Under the pieces are notes generated by a model. The model did not search any database, had not been told where the DNA came from, and was given only the letters and a program-made list of their open reading frames with translations. The position numbers and the translations under genes are program-made. DNA of 33,292 nt, taken from positions 1 through 33,292 of the forward strand of contig JAURFB010000023.1 in the NCBI GenBank assembly GCA_030827165.1. Direction: 5' to 3'. Origin of the DNA: Marivivens sp. GTDB taxonomy: Bacteria; Pseudomonadota; Alphaproteobacteria; Rhodobacterales; Rhodobacteraceae. This document shows, one piece after another, positions 6,734 through 15,357 of this stretch (positions are counted from its first letter, which is position 1; the number at the start of each line of letters is the position of its first letter).

Positions 6734-8623
6734 TCATTCAGTGACGGTGTCGCTGCCCTCGGCGGGGGGCGCGTCTTGCGGTGTCGCTTCACTTGAGGCC
6801 GCTGCGTCTTCAATCGCATAGACCCTGAATTCGATCCGGCGGTTGGCCTCGCGGCCTTCTTCGGTGTCGTTGTCGGCAATCGGGTCGGCTTCGCCATATC
6901 CGACGGCGCGGAAACTGCCGGTGGGCACTCGACGAGAGCGCAGCGCGCTTAGAACCGATTCCGCCCGCGATTGGCTAAGGTTCTTGTTCATCTCTTCGCG
7001 GCCCTGGCTGTCGGTATAGCCAGCGACCTCGATTGGCGCGTCCATGCACTCTCGAAGGACCAGGGAAATATCGTCAAGGATCAGACGCGATTCCGTTGTC
7101 AGGGTCGCCGAGCCGGGATCGAAGATGATCTTGCGGTCGCCGGTGACCGACAGAATTTCCGCGACGCAGTCTTCCGGCGTGGGCCCGATTTCAACCTGAA
7201 CGACTTGTTCGATGACGTTCACGTCGACGCTAAACTCCGCCGCCTGGCCAAGCTTTTCGATGAAAAGGCGCGAAATCCGGGCCGTGGTGTCCGCATCGGT
7301 CGTATTGCCACGAACCGCAACAAGATCGGGTTGAACGATGACCGAACCATTGGTGAGCATCGACAGCGCCTCGAGCCCCGCCAGAACCCTCACCGACCAA
7401 CCTTTCGGCAACCCGTCGACGACGCGCGTTCCCATTGTCAGGTTGGATTGGCCGAAGCGCGCCTTGGCATAGTTCTCGACCGTCATGTTCGTCAGATCGT
7501 CAGGAACCCGCCCGCGCAGTTGAGCCTGACCTTCAGGGCTTAGGGTTGCGCTGAACTGCGGCACGCCCTCGGGGGCGGATTCGGGCGCAATCGGGAGCGA
7601 AGCGGTCAGCGAAAAGATGTCGGGCAGCGAATTCTCGAACTCGCCGACGACCGTATCAAACAGATCTTGCGGCGTGCCTTCCAGCGCGACAAGCGAAACG
7701 TCGGCGTCCGAAAGGGTCGCGGTCCCGCCGCCCAGCCGATAGACCGATTGGATCGACATCTCTACTGCATCGGCCCAGAATCCTGACGGCACACCAAGCG
7801 CGATCGTGCAGTCGAATCCATCCTTCAGGCCGGCGGTCCGGGCTGCGGCCTCGATCCGGGCGGCAGCTTCGGCCGTATCCGCGGCACAGGCGTCAAATCG
7901 CGCCCCTTCGGAATCGAGCGAGAAGCGCGCCGTGAATGGGGTGATTACAGGACGCGGCGCGCTGATCGTCATGTTCAGTTCGATAGTCGTCGGCGCAAGT
8001 GCGCGTAGATTGGACTCAAGCTCAAGCTTCTGCTCGGGGCTATCGCTGATGGCGGTGATCTCGACCACGCCTGGCGCGACCGAAATCTTGGATCTTGGCA
8101 GGATCGCCAGGGCGCGGATGGCAAAGGTCAGCGCTTGCCTCCAGCCCGCCGGCATTGGATATTCCGCTGCTTCAAGAAGATCGTTGACCGGCTTGCCGTC
8201 TGCAATCTCGGCAATCCGCGCCGAAATGTCTGCCCGGTCCGAGGCCGAGGGGATCAGACCGATCAGCGAGACACCGGAATCATTCCGCAATATCTCGATG
8301 GCAAACTCGGGCGCAGCGATCCCCTCGACATCGGCAACCGACATATTGTCGATCACGCGGCTTGCGTCGACGATGCTTCCGGCGATTGAAATAGACCGAA
8401 AACGCGCAGCCTCGCTTGGCGCTCGGCCTTCGATGATCACCTGAAGGCCGTCGCCCAGAACAGTCGCCCAGCCTTGGCCGTCGTCGATGAGGGCCTCTTG
8501 AACCGTAATTACAGAGCGGTCTTCCACAACCGCAGCCACCGCAACGGCGGCAAAATAGGACAGAACCGCCGCGACGGCGAAACTGGCAACCCGGATCAGG
8601 ACGGTGGAAAGGCTTAGGGGCAT
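6734..8623 (-). CDS. Large OmpA-family envelope protein with BON-like repeats
   Basis: This 629-residue protein begins with a basic, hydrophobic segment (residues about 5-33), either an uncleaved anchor or a signal sequence. The middle 450 residues contain repeated alpha/beta units reminiscent of BON domains, for example LQVIIEGRAPSEAARFRSIS, VSLIGLIPSASDRADISARI and GQAQLRGRVPDDLTNMTVEN. A C-terminal OmpA domain starts near 498 with IIFDPGSATLTTESRLILDD. The peptidoglycan-contact residues appear as Asp538 in GYTDSQG and Arg553 in LSQSRAE, with GYGEADPIADNDTEEGREAN closing the domain. An acidic tail follows. It probably links the periplasmic face of a membrane to peptidoglycan. Upstream is ubiA (52 bases); downstream is a small coiled-coil membrane protein. 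The BON call is by pattern only. Confidence 0.87.
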   Translation of the reverse strand: MPLSLSTVLIRVASFAVAAVLSYFAAVAVAAVVEDRSVITVQEALIDDGQGWATVLGDGLQVIIEGRAPSEAARFRSISIAGSIVDASRVIDNMSVADVEGIAAPEFAIEILRNDSGVSLIGLIPSASDRADISARIAEIADGKPVNDLLEAAEYPMPAGWRQALTFAIRALAILPRSKISVAPGVVEITAISDSPEQKLELESNLRALAPTTIELNMTISAPRPVITPFTARFSLDSEGARFDACAADTAEAAARIEAAARTAGLKDGFDCTIALGVPSGFWADAVEMSIQSVYRLGGGTATLSDADVSLVALEGTPQDLFDTVVGEFENSLPDIFSLTASLPIAPESAPEGVPQFSATLSPEGQAQLRGRVPDDLTNMTVENYAKARFGQSNLTMGTRVVDGLPKGWSVRVLAGLEALSMLTNGSVIVQPDLVAVRGNTTDADTTARISRLFIEKLGQAAEFSVDVNVIEQVVQVEIGPTPEDCVAEILSVTGDRKIIFDPGSATLTTESRLILDDISLVLRECMDAPIEVAGYTDSQGREEMNKNLSQSRAESVLSALRSRRVPTGSFRAVGYGEADPIADNDTEEGREANRRIEFRVYAIEDAAASSEATPQDAPPAEGSDTVTE

Positions 8624-8675
8624 ATGTTTTCCAAGTGGTTCCGGATTGTCTAGGCGCTCATCGCGGCGGGTTCAA

Positions 8676-9635
8676 TCACACGAACCAGGCGATGGCGAAA
8701 AACAGCACAGGGATCAGGCCTGCGTTCCGGTTCGAGCGGAACAGCATGAGGAGACGCTCGGGCGAGTCTGGGTCAAATCGACCTAGCTGCCAAGCGAGAT
8801 GCCAACCAAAGGCCCAAATACCGCCAAGGGCGATGACCAGCGACAGGACCGAGCGGTCGATCACCGCCAGTAGCGTCGCCGCGCCCAAGAGGGCGACAGC
8901 GGCGACGAGGAAACGGCGCAGCCAGCGGGGCGAGGTATCGCCGAACAGGCGGGCAGTGGATTTCACACCGATCAGGGCATCGTCCTCGGTATCTTGATGG
9001 GCATAGATCGTGTCGTAGAAAAGCGTCCATGCTATACCGGCGATATAGAGCACGATCGCCGGCGGGGCGATCGTGCCGGTATGGGCGACCCATGCCAAGA
9101 GCGCGCCCCAGTTGAAGGCGATGCCAAGAAAAACCTGGGGCCACCAGGTAAACCGCTTGGCGAAGGGATAGACGGCGACCGGCAGGAGCGAGATCACCCC
9201 GAGGAGGATGGCGTTCGAGTTGAACGTCAGGAGAATCGCGAAGGCGATGAGCGCCTGCACGATCATCCAGGCCGCCGCGCCCTTGGCGCTGACCTGCCCC
9301 GAAGGGATCGGCCGCGAGCGGGTGCGGGCGACCTGTGCGTCATAGTCGCGGTCGGTGATGTCGTTCCAGGTGCAGCCAGCCCCGCGCATCAGGAACGCGC
9401 CGGCGGCACAGCCGAGGCCGATCCACAGGTCGGAAAGGCCGAAACGGCCGTCTGACAAGGCCGCAAGGCCAAGCCCCCACCAGCAGGGCAGAAGCAGGAG
9501 CCAGGTTCCGATCGGCCGGTCTGCGCGGCTCAGGCGCAGGTAGGGGCGCGTAGCCTTGGGAGCGATCCGGTCGACCCAGTTTCCCCTGACGGCGTCAGAT
9601 ACTTGCCCCTCTGGCGCTCCGCTGGTCCCGGTCAT
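8676..9635 (-). CDS. ubiA: 4-hydroxybenzoate octaprenyltransferase-type UbiA
   Basis: A 319-residue polytopic membrane enzyme that attaches the polyprenyl tail to 4-hydroxybenzoate in ubiquinone synthesis. Both Asp-rich motifs that bind Mg-diphosphate are present: NDITDRDYD at residues 91-99 and DTIYAHQDTEDD at 208-219. The substrate-region sequence LSRADRPIGTWLLLLPCWWG is typical of proteobacterial UbiA. The first 30 residues are a polar extension. The start is supported by GAGG seven bases upstream. Its ATG is only 11 bases from the ATG of the divergent rsmE, so its promoter must lie at least partly within rsmE. Confidence 0.95.
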   Translation of the reverse strand: MTGTSGAPEGQVSDAVRGNWVDRIAPKATRPYLRLSRADRPIGTWLLLLPCWWGLGLAALSDGRFGLSDLWIGLGCAAGAFLMRGAGCTWNDITDRDYDAQVARTRSRPIPSGQVSAKGAAAWMIVQALIAFAILLTFNSNAILLGVISLLPVAVYPFAKRFTWWPQVFLGIAFNWGALLAWVAHTGTIAPPAIVLYIAGIAWTLFYDTIYAHQDTEDDALIGVKSTARLFGDTSPRWLRRFLVAAVALLGAATLLAVIDRSVLSLVIALGGIWAFGWHLAWQLGRFDPDSPERLLMLFRSNRNAGLIPVLFFAIAWFV

Positions 9636-9646
9636 AAGCTTGCCTC

Positions 9647-10369
9647 ATGGCTTCGAAGGTTCGGCTCTATGTAGATCAGCCCTTGGGGAAAGGGCAAACC
9701 GTCTCTCTTACAAAAGAGCAGGCGCATTACCTCTTCGGCGTGATGCGGCTCACGGCGGGAGCTGTCTTGTCGCTGTTCAACGGACGGGAGGGCGAGTGGG
9801 ACGCCGAAGTGGCCCAGGCCGGAAAGAAGGGGGGTAGCCTTGCCTGCACTGAGCAGACGCGCGCCCTGCAGATTCCGCCGGACCTTTGGCTTCTCTTCGC
9901 GCCGATCAAGAAAGAGCGCACCGATTTCATCGTCGAAAAGGCGGTGGAGCTTGGTGCGCGGCGGATCGTGCCGGTGCAGACCGAGTTCACCAATTCCGGC
10001 CGCGTGAAGCAGGATCGGCTTCAGGCCCACGCTGTCGAGGCGGCCGAGCAATGCGGTGGGACATACGTTCCCGAGGTGGCCGAGATGGAGCGTCTCGGGC
10101 GGCTTCTCGATGCTTGGCCCGAAGGGCGGCGGCTGATGTTCTGCGACCAGACCATGCTTGGCGCCGCCACCGCTCTCGCCGGAGAGGCGCGCGGGCCTTG
10201 GGCGATCCTCATTGGCCCCGAGGGCGGGTTTTCCGCAGCCGAACGCTCCCGCCTCAAGGCATTGCCCTATGCCCTCCCTGTCAGCCTAGGCCCTCGTATC
10301 CTTCGGGCCGATACGGCGGCAGTGGCGGCCCTTGCAGTTTGGCAATCCGCGCTGGGCGACTGGGCATGA
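9647..10369 (+). CDS. rsmE: 16S rRNA (uracil-1498-N3)-methyltransferase
   Basis: A 240-residue SPOUT-class methyltransferase. The N-terminal PUA-like part reads VRLYVDQPLGKGQTVSLTKE and QAHYLFGVMRL. The trefoil-knot SAM site shows LIGPEGGFSAAE and LGPRILRADTAAVAALAVWQ, both diagnostic of RsmE. It methylates U1498 of 16S rRNA on assembled 30S subunits. No convincing ribosome-binding site precedes the ATG, because only 11 bases separate it from the divergent ubiA start. The next gene, a GNAT, starts within its stop (ATGA), so the two are co-translated. The neighbourhood rsmE, GNAT, small membrane protein, gshA looks like one rightward transcription unit, although gshA may have its own promoter. 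Confidence 0.95.
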   Translation: MASKVRLYVDQPLGKGQTVSLTKEQAHYLFGVMRLTAGAVLSLFNGREGEWDAEVAQAGKKGGSLACTEQTRALQIPPDLWLLFAPIKKERTDFIVEKAVELGARRIVPVQTEFTNSGRVKQDRLQAHAVEAAEQCGGTYVPEVAEMERLGRLLDAWPEGRRLMFCDQTMLGAATALAGEARGPWAILIGPEGGFSAAERSRLKALPYALPVSLGPRILRADTAAVAALAVWQSALGDWA

Positions 10370-11208
10370 TCCGCGCCCGCCCCGAAAACTGGCCCGAGAT
10401 CGAGGCCTTCCTGAAACCGCGTGCCGAATACGCGATGTTTTCGCTCAACAACACGCGATTCCACGGTTTTGACGGCGATGAGCCGCTTTCTCCGCGCTTC
10501 TGGATCGGGCGCTCTGAAAGTGGTGAGCTCACCGATGTTTTGTCCATGACAAAGAAGGGCATGATCATGCCCTATCTTCCTTCGGGCGATTTCGCTGCCG
10601 CTGCCAAGGCCGTCTCTGGCAGGGTTGCGGAAGGCATCGTCGGGCCGAGAGATCATGTTCGCGGGCTAAGAGCGGCGCTTGGCCTTGAGGAAGTGTCGGT
10701 CATACTTGATGGCGATGATCCCCATTTCCTTTTGAACCTCGATCATCTCGTGATCCCCGAGGGGCCGGGCAAGCTTGTCCCGCTGTCAGAGGCCGACCCC
10801 GAGATAATGATCGGTTGGCGCGTCGACTATTCGATCGAGGCCATCGGGATGACACCAGAGCGAGCCGCCGAAGACGGGCGCAAAGCCTATCACTCCTATA
10901 TCGAGCGCGATTCGCATCGTGTCTTGATGGTCGACGGCGCGCCTGTCGCTACGACCGGGATCAATGCCCGCCTGCCCGAAATCGTGCAGGTTGGCGGCGT
11001 TTTTGCGCCCCCTTCGTTGCGGGGCCGCGGTTTTGCGCGGCGAGCGGTGGCGCTTCACATGGATGAGGCTCGGCGCAGCGGCGCGATACGCGCAACCCTC
11101 TTTGCCGGGTCGGAGATGGCCGCCCGAGCCTATGCGGCAATCGGTTTCCGCCAGATCGGCGACTGGAGCCTTGTCCTTTTTCAACGGCCGGTGATCCTCG
11201 ATGTCTGA
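10366..11208 (+). CDS. GNAT family N-acetyltransferase
   Basis: A 280-residue protein starting MIRARPENWPEIEAFLKPRA at an ATG that overlaps the rsmE stop by four bases. The C-terminal third is a GNAT domain: a beta strand VQVGGVFAPP leads into the acetyl-CoA pyrophosphate loop LRGRGFARRAVALHMDEA, followed by TLFAGSEMAARAYAAIGFRQ, the usual motif B region. The first 130 residues have no recognised domain and may be a degenerate GNAT half, as in tandem or FR47-like proteins. The acceptor substrate is unknown. The downstream gene starts eight bases before this one ends. Longer upstream in-frame sequence is merely the second frame of rsmE. Confidence 0.85.
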   Translation: MIRARPENWPEIEAFLKPRAEYAMFSLNNTRFHGFDGDEPLSPRFWIGRSESGELTDVLSMTKKGMIMPYLPSGDFAAAAKAVSGRVAEGIVGPRDHVRGLRAALGLEEVSVILDGDDPHFLLNLDHLVIPEGPGKLVPLSEADPEIMIGWRVDYSIEAIGMTPERAAEDGRKAYHSYIERDSHRVLMVDGAPVATTGINARLPEIVQVGGVFAPPSLRGRGFARRAVALHMDEARRSGAIRATLFAGSEMAARAYAAIGFRQIGDWSLVLFQRPVILDV

Positions 11209-11701
11209 TTTCCTCCGCCCCGAAGCCCGCGCGTTCCTGTGGCGCTGGCGCGATGTCTGGATTGCCCTCGCGCTGGGTGGTTTCGGGTTGCGCTGGGGCC
11301 TTTGGTCGTTCGGCATTCTGCAATGGGTTGGCTGGGCGATGGTCGCGCTCGGGGCTGCCTTTCTCATCTCCGGCATCCAACGCGCCCGCTTTCGCAAGGG
11401 ATCGGGAGGGGCGGGCATCGTGCAGCTTGACGAGCGGCGCCTGTCCTATTTCGGGCCGGTGACTGGCGGCGTCATTTCAGCCGAAGAGATATCTCGTGTT
11501 GCGCTTGGCCCCGCCCCCGACGGCGGCAACGAATGGCGCTTTGCCACCCGAGGTGGCGAACGGCTTCACATTCCGGTGAATGCGGAAGGGTCGGACGCGC
11601 TTTTCGATCTTTTCGCCAGCCTTCCGGGCCTGCGCACACAGGCCATGATCGACGCCCTCGACAAACCGCTCGACGAGGCGGTGGAAATTTGGCGGCGATA
11701 G
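11201..11701 (+). CDS. Conserved small membrane protein of unknown function
   Basis: The 166-residue product has two adjacent membrane segments near the N terminus, roughly residues 18-35 and 38-58, in the stretch around LALGGFGLRWGLWSFGILQW. A cytoplasmic domain of about 100 residues follows that looks like a PH-like or beta-rich module (IVQLDERRLSYFGPVTGG, then EISRVALGPAPDGGNEWRF and a C-terminal helix). This two-helix plus beta-domain layout recalls bacterial PH-domain membrane proteins, but I cannot confirm that. Its ATG overlaps the end of the GNAT gene by eight bases, so expression is coupled. The position ahead of gshA is a familiar arrangement in related bacteria. No function is assigned. 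Confidence 0.75.
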   Translation: MSDFLRPEARAFLWRWRDVWIALALGGFGLRWGLWSFGILQWVGWAMVALGAAFLISGIQRARFRKGSGGAGIVQLDERRLSYFGPVTGGVISAEEISRVALGPAPDGGNEWRFATRGGERLHIPVNAEGSDALFDLFASLPGLRTQAMIDALDKPLDEAVEIWRR

Positions 11702-11779
11702 TCGTTTTCGCCGGATTGACTTCGCCCGCCCAAGCCTACACCTGTGGCATCAGGAAAACGTGATGAAAGAAGCCGACCC

Positions 11780-13150
11780 ATGTCCATCCCCCAGTCCGGC
11801 GGCGGCCTGATCGAACGGCGCGAACAGCTCGCGGAATATCTGGCCAGCGGCTGCAAGCCGAAAAGCGATTGGCGGATCGGCACCGAGCATGAAAAATTCG
11901 GCTATCTAACGGATTCCCTGGCGCCGCTGCCCTATGACGGCCCGCGCTCGATCAAGGCGATGCTGGAGGGGCTGCAAAAGCGATTTGGCTGGGATCCGGT
12001 GCTCGAAGGCGGGAATATCATCGGCCTGACCAAGGACGGCGCCAATGTCAGCCTCGAACCGGGGGGGCAACTTGAGCTTTCTGGCGCGCCGCTGGAGACG
12101 ATCCACCAGACCTGCGACGAGGTGAACAGCCACCTGCGCGAAGTGCACGAGATCGCCGATCAGATCGGCGCGCGGTTCATCGGCCTCGGAGCTGCGCCAA
12201 TCTGGACGCACGACGAGATGCCCTTGATGCCCAAGGGCCGTTACAAGCTCATGGACGGCTATATGAAGACCGTCGGCACCCACGGCACCCAGATGATGCG
12301 GCGGACCTGCACCGTGCAGGTCAACCTCGATTTCTCTTCCGAAGCTGACATGGTCCAGAAGCTGCGCGTCGCCTTGGCGCTGCAGCCGGTGGCGACCGCG
12401 CTTTTCGCCAGCTCGCCCTTCCTTGAAGGCAAGCCTAACGGCCACAAGAGCTGGCGCAGCCGCATCTGGCGCGGCCTTGATAATTCGCGCACGGGGATGC
12501 TTCCGTTTGCTTTCGAAGACGGCATGGGATTTGAACGCTATGCCGAGTGGGTGCTCGATGTGCCGATGTATTTCGTCTACCGTGATGGCAAATACATCAA
12601 TGCCCTCGGCCAATCCTTCCGCGATTTCCTCAAAGGCGAGCTTCCCGCGCTGCCGGGCGAAAGGCCGACCCTGTCGGACTGGGCCGATCACCTGACCACG
12701 GTCTTCCCCGAGGCGCGGGTCAAGAAATTCATCGAGATGCGCGGCGCCGATGGCGGCCCGTGGCGGCGGCTTTGCGCCCTTCCGGCATTCTGGGTTGGGC
12801 TGACCTATGAGCAATCCTCGCTCGATGCGGCGTGGGATCTGGTCAAGGGCTGGGATGCCGAGACCCGCGAGGCGCTCCGCGTGGCGGCCTCGGTCGACGG
12901 CTTGCAGGGCAAGGTTGGCAAGATCTCGATGCACGATCTGGCGCGTGAGGCCGTCGCGATTGCCGATGCCGGCCTCAAATCCCGCGCGCGGCCCGGCGCG
13001 GGCGGTCTGGTGCCTGACGAGACCCATTTCCTCAACGCGCTCAAGGAAAGTGTCGAGACCGGCAAGACGCCCGCCGACGAGATGATCGAGCACTACAACG
13101 GGGCGTGGCAGGGCGATCTGACGCGCATCTACGCGGATTATTCCTACTGA
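11780..13150 (+). CDS. gshA: Glutamate-cysteine ligase (alphaproteobacterial/plant type)
   Basis: A 456-residue enzyme catalysing ATP-dependent formation of gamma-glutamylcysteine, the first step of glutathione synthesis. The sequence WRIGTEHEKFGYLTDSLAPL is the N-terminal ATP/glutamate signature of the GCS2/plant-type family, with GGNIIGLTKDGANVSLEPGG and the metal/substrate region GQLELSGAPLETIHQTCDEV after it. FAPP-type details differ from the E. coli enzyme, as expected for this class. The ATG at 11780 is preferred to one 36 bases upstream because the family begins MS(I/P)PQSGGG. A 78-base gap precedes it and contains TTGACT near 11716, a possible -35 element, though no convincing -10 goes with it. 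It converges on a MORN-repeat gene 32 bases away. Confidence 0.95.
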   Translation: MSIPQSGGGLIERREQLAEYLASGCKPKSDWRIGTEHEKFGYLTDSLAPLPYDGPRSIKAMLEGLQKRFGWDPVLEGGNIIGLTKDGANVSLEPGGQLELSGAPLETIHQTCDEVNSHLREVHEIADQIGARFIGLGAAPIWTHDEMPLMPKGRYKLMDGYMKTVGTHGTQMMRRTCTVQVNLDFSSEADMVQKLRVALALQPVATALFASSPFLEGKPNGHKSWRSRIWRGLDNSRTGMLPFAFEDGMGFERYAEWVLDVPMYFVYRDGKYINALGQSFRDFLKGELPALPGERPTLSDWADHLTTVFPEARVKKFIEMRGADGGPWRRLCALPAFWVGLTYEQSSLDAAWDLVKGWDAETREALRVAASVDGLQGKVGKISMHDLAREAVAIADAGLKSRARPGAGGLVPDETHFLNALKESVETGKTPADEMIEHYNGAWQGDLTRIYADYSY

Positions 13151-13160
13151 CCCTTCGGCC

Positions 13161-13175
13161 GGCGCGGCAAGCGCC
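13161..13175. terminator. Short GC hairpin between convergent gshA and MORN-repeat gene
   Basis: GGCGC (13161-13165) pairs with GCGCC (13171-13175) across a five-base loop. It lies in the 32-base gap between the stop codons of gshA and the convergent gene. No T tract follows on either strand, so it is a weak candidate for an intrinsic terminator. It could instead be a processing or pausing hairpin. It is listed because it is the only one of the eight convergent junctions here with space for such a structure. Confidence 0.25.
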
Positions 13176-13182
13176 TGTCCGG

Positions 13183-13407
13183 TTACCTGGCCTTCATCCT
13201 GGTGGTCTTGACGATGTTTCCATCCTTGGCGAGCGTCGTCCATTCGCCCACCTGAACACCGCGATCCATATGTCCTCGCCGCATCACGGTTCCATCCTTG
13301 CGGAAGAACTCCCAGTATCCGTGCATCTCTCCGTCAAGCGTCTGCCCGCGGGCCCAGATTGAGCCATCGGCGTGGAATTTCTCGTAAGGAACGGTTTCGG
13401 TCATCAT
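13183..13407 (-). CDS. MORN-repeat (YwqK-like) small protein
   Basis: A 74-residue acidic/basic mixed protein starting MMTETVPYEKFHADGSIWAR. It contains three imperfect repeats of the MORN/YwqK type: FHADGSIWARGQTLDGEMHG, YWEFFRKDGTVMRRGHMDRG and a third ending in VGEWTTLAKDGNIVKTTR. YwqK-family proteins are sometimes labelled antitoxins, but there is no toxin gene beside it, so that label should not be trusted. A GGAG ribosome site five bases upstream supports the first of two tandem ATG codons (13407). Longer in-frame sequence upstream belongs to the plsY region. It lies 64 bases downstream of plsY and may be part of that transcript. Function unknown. Confidence 0.75.
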   Translation of the reverse strand: MMTETVPYEKFHADGSIWARGQTLDGEMHGYWEFFRKDGTVMRRGHMDRGVQVGEWTTLAKDGNIVKTTRMKAR

Positions 13408-13471
13408 CTTTGCTCCATGGCGGAAGCTGCCCGGCGGGCAGTCCCTATGCTGGCGACGATCGAGGCGACAG

Positions 13472-14077
13472 CTATTTCTGGCCGATCTTCGTCTCGGTTC
13501 CGTCGCGGAGCCGAGCGATATTGGCACGGTGACGCCAGTAGATGAGGGCGGCCAGCACAACCAGCAGCCAAACGAGATCACCCCGCCCGAGAGCCGCGGC
13601 AAGAACGGGAGAAAGACCTGCCGCCGTTAGCGCGGAGAGGGAAGAATAGCGCATCACGACAGCCATCACGAGCCAAGTGGCGCAGGCGGCGAGGCCTAGC
13701 GGCCAATGCAACGCCAAGAGAAGGCCAAGGAAGGTCGCGACGCCTTTGCCGCCCTTGAACCCGAGCCAGATCGGAAAGCAGTGGCCGAGAAACGCGGCCA
13801 GCGCCGCAAGCTGGGCGGCGCTTTCGACCGCATAGGCCAGAGCGATCAGGACCGCCACCGCGCCCTTGCCGCCATCGAGGATCAAGGTCAGCGCCGCGGC
13901 GCCCTTGTTGCCCGTCCGCAAGACGTTGGTCGCGCCGATGTTGCCCGAGCCGATCTTTCGCAGATCGCCAAGGTTCATGGTCTTGGCAAGGATCAGGCCG
14001 AAAGGGATCGAACCGAGACCATAACCAAAGGCGGCCCAAAGGGCCAAAACGCCGGCGCTGCCGCTTGAAAGGTCCAT
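13472..14077 (-). CDS. plsY: Acyl-phosphate:glycerol-3-phosphate acyltransferase
   Basis: A 201-residue membrane protein with about five hydrophobic segments. It transfers the acyl chain from acyl phosphate to the sn-1 position of glycerol 3-phosphate, starting phospholipid synthesis. All PlsY motifs are visible: IPFGLILAK near the start, motif 1 IGSGNIGATNVLRTGNKGAA, then LILDGGKGAVAVLIALAYAV, and the third glycine-rich motif GFKGGKGVATFLGLLLAL. Its ATG shares one base with the TGA of the upstream pyrC homologue (TGATG), so it is the third gene of a pyrB-pyrC'-plsY operon, tying pyrimidine and phospholipid genes to one transcript. Length is typical for the family. Confidence 0.95.
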   Translation of the reverse strand: MDLSSGSAGVLALWAAFGYGLGSIPFGLILAKTMNLGDLRKIGSGNIGATNVLRTGNKGAAALTLILDGGKGAVAVLIALAYAVESAAQLAALAAFLGHCFPIWLGFKGGKGVATFLGLLLALHWPLGLAACATWLVMAVVMRYSSLSALTAAGLSPVLAAALGRGDLVWLLVVLAALIYWRHRANIARLRDGTETKIGQK

Positions 14078-15357
14078 CAGGCTCCTCCGAATACCCGTTT
14101 GCCACCAACCCAGGTGCCGATGACCGTGCCCTGCATCCGGGCGCTGTCAAAGGGGGTATTCTTGGATTTCGACAAAAGATCGTCGCGGTTCAGAACAAAG
14201 GGCGCGTCGGGGTCAAATAGAACGAGGTCAGCCGGGCAATCCGCCATGAGGCGCCCCGACGACAGGCCGAGCCTGCGGGCGGGATTAAGCGCCATCGCGC
14301 GGAAAAGTTTGGGCAGGCTGATTTGCTCGGCGTGATAAAGCCGCAACGCAGCCGGAAGGAGCGTCTGTAGGCCAACAGCCCCGCTCGCCGCCTCTTCGAA
14401 CGGGAGGCGCTTGCTTTCTTCGTCCTGCGGCGTGTGCATCGAACAGATGACGTCAATCAGCCCGCTTTCGACCGCCTCTATCACGGCGATCCGGTCGCTT
14501 TCGGCGCGCAGCGGCGGCTTGAGCTTGAAGAAAGTCCGATAATCGGCGATGTCGAACTCGTTCAGCGTCAGGTGGTGCACGCCTACGCCGGCCGTAATGT
14601 CGAGCCCGTTGCGCTTTGCCCGCTCAAGGGCGGGCAGGGCGCGGGCCGTGGTGATCTGGTCGGCGTGATAGCGCGCGCCGGTTATCTCGAGAAGCGAGAT
14701 ATCGCGATCAAGGCCCATGCGCTCGGCCATTGAGCTTACGTCCGGCAGGCCGCGCAGCGAGGCAAACTTGCCTTTGGTCGCGGCTGCGCCATCCGACAGG
14801 ATCGGCTCTTGCACATGACCGATCACGAGAGCACCGAGCGAGCGGGCATAGGTCAGGGCGCGGGCATAGACCTTGGTGTCGGTGACCACGCGGTCGCAAT
14901 CGGTGAAAGCTACTGCGCCAGCATCCAGCAAGAAGCCGATCTCGGTCATCTCGCGGCCGGCGCGGCCCTTGGTCAGCGCCGCCATCGGCAAGACGTTGAC
15001 GATCGACTCAGCCGCGGCGCGGCGGGCGACGAATTCAAGGATTTCGGGCGAGTCGATCGCCGGACTGGTATCTGGGCGGGTGACCATGGTGGTCACGCCA
15101 CCAGCCGCCGCCGCTTTCCCTGCGGAACGAAAGCTTTCCTTGTGCCGCTCGCCCGGTTCGGAGACCTTCACGCCGATATCCACGATCCCCGGCGCCAGGC
15201 AGAGTCCGCCGCAATCGATGACCTCACCTTTGGGTTCAGGCGCCTTGCCGTCGCCGCTGTCGACGATCTTGCCCTTGGCCACGCGCAGCCAGCCGAGCGT
15301 GTCGGTCAGCGTTACCGGATCGATCAGGCGAGCGTTGGTGAAAAGGATCTCGCTCAT
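14077..15357 (-). CDS. pyrC: Non-catalytic dihydroorotase homologue (PyrC')
   Basis: A 426-residue amidohydrolase-fold protein related to type I dihydroorotase. The metal-binding HxH of the first strand is absent: where active enzymes have D-x-H-x-H-x-R-E-P-G this protein has [10 protein letters not shown] at residues 60-69 (Gly62 and Lys64 replace the two His, Ser66 replaces the substrate-binding Arg). The catalytic Asp of the T-D-H-A-P-H motif is also gone, the site reading SMHTPQ at 306-311, with Met307. It should therefore be inactive. In Pseudomonas, such PyrC' subunits are needed to assemble aspartate transcarbamoylase, and the four-base overlap with pyrB here fits that role. A functional dihydroorotase must be encoded elsewhere. 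Confidence 0.93.
   Translation of the reverse strand: MSEILFTNARLIDPVTLTDTLGWLRVAKGKIVDSGDGKAPEPKGEVIDCGGLCLAPGIVDIGVKVSEPGERHKESFRSAGKAAAAGGVTTMVTRPDTSPAIDSPEILEFVARRAAAESIVNVLPMAALTKGRAGREMTEIGFLLDAGAVAFTDCDRVVTDTKVYARALTYARSLGALVIGHVQEPILSDGAAATKGKFASLRGLPDVSSMAERMGLDRDISLLEITGARYHADQITTARALPALERAKRNGLDITAGVGVHHLTLNEFDIADYRTFFKLKPPLRAESDRIAVIEAVESGLIDVICSMHTPQDEESKRLPFEEAASGAVGLQTLLPAALRLYHAEQISLPKLFRAMALNPARRLGLSSGRLMADCPADLVLFDPDAPFVLNRDDLLSKSKNTPFDSARMQGTVIGTWVGGKRVFGGA

Noticed and set aside
11906-13243. A 445-codon minus-strand frame opposite gshA
   Set aside because: The same codon-bias shadow; gshA motifs on the plus strand are unambiguous.
13183-13407. Toxin-antitoxin system
   Set aside because: Only the YwqK-like protein is present; no toxin-like small gene adjoins it.
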